Notes under the pieces: generated by a model
Seen by the model: the letters and a program-made list of their open reading frames with translations, nothing else
Databases searched by the model: none
What the model was told of the DNA's origin: nothing
Origin: Candidatus Obscuribacterales bacterium
Lineage (GTDB): Bacteria; Cyanobacteriota; Vampirovibrionia; Obscuribacterales; Obscuribacteraceae
Assembly (NCBI GenBank): GCA_020054205.1
Contig: JAGVLS010000018.1
Span: forward strand, 124,001 to 188,000
Length of the DNA stretch: 64,000 bases
Direction: 5' to 3'
Made by a program: the position numbers and the translations under genes
In this document: piece after piece, positions 60,885-64,000 of the stretch
Position numbering within the stretch: the first letter of the stretch is position 1
Layout: each line of letters begins with the position of its first letter

Positions 60885-61733
60885 TTACTGGTGTTTAGCT
60901 GTATTTGATTTAGCTATGTCTGGCTGAATTATGCTTTGTTTTGTATTAAGAAAAGATTCTAAATCCAAAGACGTAGCTAATTCAGATTGCATTTTAAAAT
61001 CAGTCATGTTGAATGCAATTGGAGTAATAGAAATAATGTTGTGGGTAATGCACCAAGCATCAGTATTTTCTTCTTCCCCTTCTTCTATAGCTTCACCAGC
61101 CAACCAATAATATACTTTGCCTCTTGGATCTACTCGTTTTTCAAAATAATCATTGTAAGCTCTCACACCAAGTTTAGTGGCAGAAATGCCCTTAATTTCA
61201 GACAGTGGTGCATTTGGTACATTTACGTTCAATAAAAATTTTTGGAAAAACTTTTGTCGATTTTTTATGCTGGATAAATTAGTGATTAAGTGATGAATAA
61301 AGTCAGCTGCGACATTATAATTACGTGGACCTTTGCCTGCTAGGCTTACCGCAATGCTGGGGATATTTAAAAATGCACCTTCCATGGCAGCAGAAACTGT
61401 CCCTGAATACAAAATTTCAGTACCTAGATTAGGTCCACTATTGATACCAGAAATAACATAGTCAATTGGTTCTTGCAAAAGAGTGCCAACAGCAAATTTA
61501 ACACAATCTGAAGGGGTGCCGGTTGTTAGCCAAGATCCTTTGATATTGCCTTCTAGGGGAAATTCTTCTACGCGTAATGGCTTGTGCAAAGTAAGGGCAT
61601 GTCCAGTTGCGCTTCGCTCTCTATCAGGAGCTACTACATATACTTCATTTTCTGGGTTTTCTGCTAGCCTTTTTGCTAATACTTGGATGCCACGGGCATG
61701 TATACCACCATCATTACTAACTAATATTTTCAA
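60885..61733 (-). CDS. surE: SurE-family 5'-nucleotidase with altered metal motif
   Basis: Nucleoside-monophosphate phosphatase of the SurE fold. APDRERSATGHALTLHKPL, TGTPSDCVKFAVG, and VISGINSGPNLGTEILYSGTVSAAMEGA (in part SGINSGPNLG) are clear, and the size (282) is slightly above normal. The N-terminus reads VSNDGGIHARGI, whereas the family has NDDG with two metal-binding Asp; the second is Gly here. Ser and Asn ligands further on are kept. Activity may be reduced or changed. The start is TTG with GGAG 8 bases upstream. Confidence 0.85.
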   Translation of the reverse strand: MKILVSNDGGIHARGIQVLAKRLAENPENEVYVVAPDRERSATGHALTLHKPLRVEEFPLEGNIKGSWLTTGTPSDCVKFAVGTLLQEPIDYVISGINSGPNLGTEILYSGTVSAAMEGAFLNIPSIAVSLAGKGPRNYNVAADFIHHLITNLSSIKNRQKFFQKFLLNVNVPNAPLSEIKGISATKLGVRAYNDYFEKRVDPRGKVYYWLAGEAIEEGEEENTDAWCITHNIISITPIAFNMTDFKMQSELATSLDLESFLNTKQSIIQPDIAKSNTAKHQ

Positions 61734-61884
61734 ATGCCTTTCTCCGTTTATCTGGCTCCATTTGCCTGAATTGGCTTATCTAACAATATTTTACAGTATT
61801 TAAGCTGTTGTAAGGCAGCTAAACATTTTTATAATCTATATTTTCTAAGGATTTTTTCACTCGCTAATCATTGGTTTATCTCGA

Positions 61885-61890
61885 TATAAT
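61885..61890 (+). promoter_or_regulatory. consensus -10 element close to the start codon
   Basis: A perfect TATAAT ends 6 bases before the ATG at 61897. Transcription from it would begin at about the A of the ATG, giving a leaderless message; no Shine-Dalgarno sequence is present. The -35 is poor. Confidence 0.5.
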
Positions 61891-61896
61891 AAATAT

Positions 61897-63000
61897 ATGC
61901 AAATATTTTCAAGATATAGTAATAGTTTGAATGCTTCGATTGAAGCCGCCTATAAAGATGCGTTAAATCAAAAGGCAAAAGAGGTATCTACTGGGCATCT
62001 CTTGCTAGGTTTGCTTGGTAATCATGACAATATAGCTCATCAAGCTCTAGTGTCAATGAATGTCAATTACAAAAATGTCAACAAAGAACTTGAACGATTG
62101 AATGTTCAGACGAAAGAATCTAGCTCTTTTCTAGAAACAGAATTACCTTTAGTGAACACATCTAATGAGCTTGCTTTGAGCTCTCAGGCAAGACAAGCGC
62201 TTTGCTTAGCGCACGAAGTAAGGATTTTTTTTGGTAAGTCAGAAATAGAGCCAGAACATGTTTTGCTTGCTTTGGTTGATCTTAGTGATGATCTTGTTTT
62301 GAAAATATTAGAAGAACTAGGAGCCAATCTTACATTTTTGAAGCGTAAAATTCTTGCTTTGACTGCTCAAAAAGATTGTTTGGCTTTATCTGATACTGCC
62401 AGCCAAATCAAACATATTATTATCAATGGCTTGAAAGAATTAGCAAAAGACAAATTGGAGAATGTAAAAAATATTTCTGAATTATCCAAAACTAGTGGCA
62501 TCGCTATTGGTAAATTGCCTAATTACAGTGAATTGGTTCTGATGATTGCTACTGTTTATTTACCCGATATTCTTGTCATTCAAGTGGCTTATCAGAGATA
62601 TCTGTTAGATCAATTGCTTGAATTGTTAAAAGCACGTATTGGTGTAATTGATCAAGAAATGGTAGCTGGAATTGTTTCAACGGCAGCACAAAATGTTCGC
62701 CAAGAAGTACGAGCAGCTATTGAATATTTGTGGAGCCATGAATTTAGACTGATTAATCAGATTCCTAGTGAAGCAGAATACGATTTAATCGGTAGTGTTT
62801 TGGAAGATTTGTGGTGGACTCACAGTGAAGAAATTGCGCTCAATGAAGTCTTTGATGAAGCCTTGGATGATTACAGACGCAAACATGTCTTAAATTTGCA
62901 AAAGCGAAGATTGGAAATCTCGCAACGTTTGGCTAAGCTCAAAACACGTCTTGAAGATACACTTAAACAATGTTTCTTTAAAAAATCTATTTCTGCCTAA
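61897..63000 (+). CDS. stand-alone Clp N-domain protein without ATPase
   Basis: Residues 1-150 are a double Clp N-domain, as at the start of ClpA/ClpB/ClpC: FSRYSNSLNASIEAAYKDAL, STGHLLLGLLG, then the second repeat LSSQARQALCLAHEVRIFFG and IEPEHVLLALVDL. No Walker A, Walker B or other AAA+ motif follows. The remaining ~215 residues are helical and unassigned, ending in a charged coiled coil (RKHVLNLQKRRLEISQRLAKL, in part). It could act as a substrate adaptor or regulator for a Clp protease, like short Clp-N proteins of plastids, but this is inference. It appears to be read from a leaderless message. Confidence 0.72.
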   Translation: MQIFSRYSNSLNASIEAAYKDALNQKAKEVSTGHLLLGLLGNHDNIAHQALVSMNVNYKNVNKELERLNVQTKESSSFLETELPLVNTSNELALSSQARQALCLAHEVRIFFGKSEIEPEHVLLALVDLSDDLVLKILEELGANLTFLKRKILALTAQKDCLALSDTASQIKHIIINGLKELAKDKLENVKNISELSKTSGIAIGKLPNYSELVLMIATVYLPDILVIQVAYQRYLLDQLLELLKARIGVIDQEMVAGIVSTAAQNVRQEVRAAIEYLWSHEFRLINQIPSEAEYDLIGSVLEDLWWTHSEEIALNEVFDEALDDYRRKHVLNLQKRRLEISQRLAKLKTRLEDTLKQCFFKKSISA

Positions 63001-63005
63001 TATCG

Positions 63006-64000
63006 TCAAGCCAATACTGGCTCTAGTGGAACATTTGTTGTTTGACAATTTTCTTTAGATACTTTTATGATGTTATATAAAGTGTCGCGTTCAACTGGTA
63101 TATATCCTGCTTCTGAAATTAAATATTCCATATTTTCTTTGGCTAATTCCAGAGGTGTTTTAGCACCGGCAGCATGGGTGATTTTTTCTTCGCCAATAGT
63201 TCCATCCATATCATCGGCTCCAAATGATAGAGCAACTTGAGCTAAATTCTCACCCAGTTGAATCCAATAAGCTTTGATATGAGGGAAATTATCGAGCATA
63301 AGACGCGAGATAGCTATGTCTTTCAATACGTCATAACCTGTTGGTTCACTTACTTCATTTTGTATAGTTGTGCCATCGTAATAACATTTGAGCGGAATAA
63401 AACATAAAAATCCACCGCTCTTATCTTGCTGCTCACGCAGTAAAAGCATATGATCAACTTTATTTTCGATATTTTCGCCTATGCCTGTGAGCATAGTGGC
63501 ATTAGTGTTTAGTCCTAATTTATGTGCTAAGCCGTGAATTTCAAGCCAGGTAGAAGCAGGTGTTTTTTTGACACGCATTTTTGCTCTTACACTTTCAGCA
63601 AACATTTCAGCACCGCCACCAGGCATTGAGCCAAGCCCAGCTTCGATCAAACGTTCAAGAGTTGCTTGATAGCCAATACCAGCTAAATTGGATAAATATT
63701 CAATTTCCACAGCCGTCATTGCTTTTAAATGTATTTGTGGAAATTCTTTTTTTATTGTGCGAAAAACTGTTTCATAATAATTGATATCACACTTTGGATT
63801 TAGACCACCGACCATATGAATTTCATTAATGCCAAGTTTTATGCGCGTGCGTGCTTTTTCTAAAACTTGTTCAACTGTCCATGTATAAGACTTACTGAGA
63901 GTATTGGAATAAGAACAAAATCTGCAAGTCTCAACACAAAAATTTGTTGGGTTAAGATGCATATTGTGAATGTAATAAACGTATTTTTCTTTGCCGGCAC
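63006..64000 (-). CDS. mqnE: aminodeoxyfutalosine synthase (partial)
   Basis: Radical SAM enzyme that joins the MqnA product to SAM-derived adenosine in the futalosine route to menaquinone. The 4Fe-4S motif is CVETCRFCSYS (CxxxCxxC). IHMVGGLNPK, LKAMTAVEIEYLS, GLGSMPGGGAEMFAE and NATMLTGIGE are family blocks. The frame stays open past the Met at 63962: codons upstream read GKEKYVYYIHN, as expected before HLNPTN, so the gene runs off the window. It is a partner of mqnA at 10.6 kb. Confidence 0.93.
   Translation of the reverse strand, partial: AGKEKYVYYIHNMHLNPTNFCVETCRFCSYSNTLSKSYTWTVEQVLEKARTRIKLGINEIHMVGGLNPKCDINYYETVFRTIKKEFPQIHLKAMTAVEIEYLSNLAGIGYQATLERLIEAGLGSMPGGGAEMFAESVRAKMRVKKTPASTWLEIHGLAHKLGLNTNATMLTGIGENIENKVDHMLLLREQQDKSGGFLCFIPLKCYYDGTTIQNEVSEPTGYDVLKDIAISRLMLDNFPHIKAYWIQLGENLAQVALSFGADDMDGTIGEEKITHAAGAKTPLELAKENMEYLISEAGYIPVERDTLYNIIKVSKENCQTTNVPLEPVLA

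Noticed and set aside
1..64000. CRISPR array, insertion sequence or prophage
   Set aside because: No regularly spaced repeats, transposase or phage structural genes were seen.

Overview
The window is AT-rich, densely packed bacterial chromosome with a Gram-negative type envelope. It carries lipopolysaccharide transport genes (lptC, lptA-like, lptB, lptF/G-like), an OmpH/Skp chaperone, peptidoglycan genes (murC, murB, murF, ddl), type IV pilin-like genes and a complex I subunit (nuoN). Several families point to the cyanobacterial phylum: an IctB-like O-antigen-ligase protein preceded by a DUF4330 protein, an Rcp1-like response regulator, a single LptF/LptG-type permease, and a LipM-type octanoyltransferase. 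No photosynthesis gene is present, and menaquinone is made by the futalosine route (mqnA, mqnE). My inference is a non-photosynthetic relative of cyanobacteria (Melainabacteria/Vampirovibrionia type), but this rests on family impressions and not on a tree.

Layout. 1-970: end of hutU and a beta-carbonic anhydrase. 1.2-4.8 kb: three prepilin-like genes, the last unusually large. 5.2-8.0 kb: a basic orphan, lysC, a coiled-coil protein and a secreted TPR protein. 8.0-10.2 kb (minus): nucleoside phosphorylase and lipM. 10.6-12.2 kb: mqnA, then a toxin-antitoxin pair whose antitoxin start lies in a perfect 20-bp-arm palindrome and whose PIN toxin is frameshifted twice. 12.2-14.7 kb (minus): a subtilisin-like protease and a ChaN/Tiki-type protein that share the same N-terminal segment. 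14.8-18.1 kb: rpiB, a zinc-ribbon Ser/Thr kinase, a PilZ protein and rsmI. 18.3-22.4 kb: an orphan N6-adenine methylase overlapping a degenerate caspase-TonB fusion, then a Yip1 protein.

22.6-30.3 kb: rpsT and a peptidoglycan block, with murC-murB-VanX-like dipeptidase converging on hydrolase-murF-ddl. 30.4-33.7 kb (minus): Ser/Thr kinase, CHASE3-like histidine kinase and two response regulators. 33.9-39.6 kb: ssb behind a promoter holding a 12-bp palindrome, tRNA-Arg(CCU), an alcohol dehydrogenase, a YfhO-like protein and nuoN. 39.8-46.4 kb: carA, a HAD phosphatase, a TPR protein and the lpt block. 46.4-52.7 kb: unrecognised secreted protein, HldE-type kinase with a TPR extension, DUF4330/IctB-like pair and a tandem SagB-type nitroreductase.

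52.7-64 kb: a strong unassigned RNA-like hairpin upstream of ompH, small secreted or anchored orphans, a response regulator, nth-ispE-rsmA, a CNNM/CorC protein, DUF4013, surE with an altered metal site, a stand-alone Clp N-domain protein that looks leaderless, and the 3' part of mqnE.

The window has no CRISPR array, insertion sequence or prophage that I can see. The most unusual items are the shared N-terminal cassette (12.2-14.7 kb), the pseudo-caspase-TonB fusion, the palindrome over the antitoxin start, the structured element at 52.9 kb and the Clp N-domain protein.
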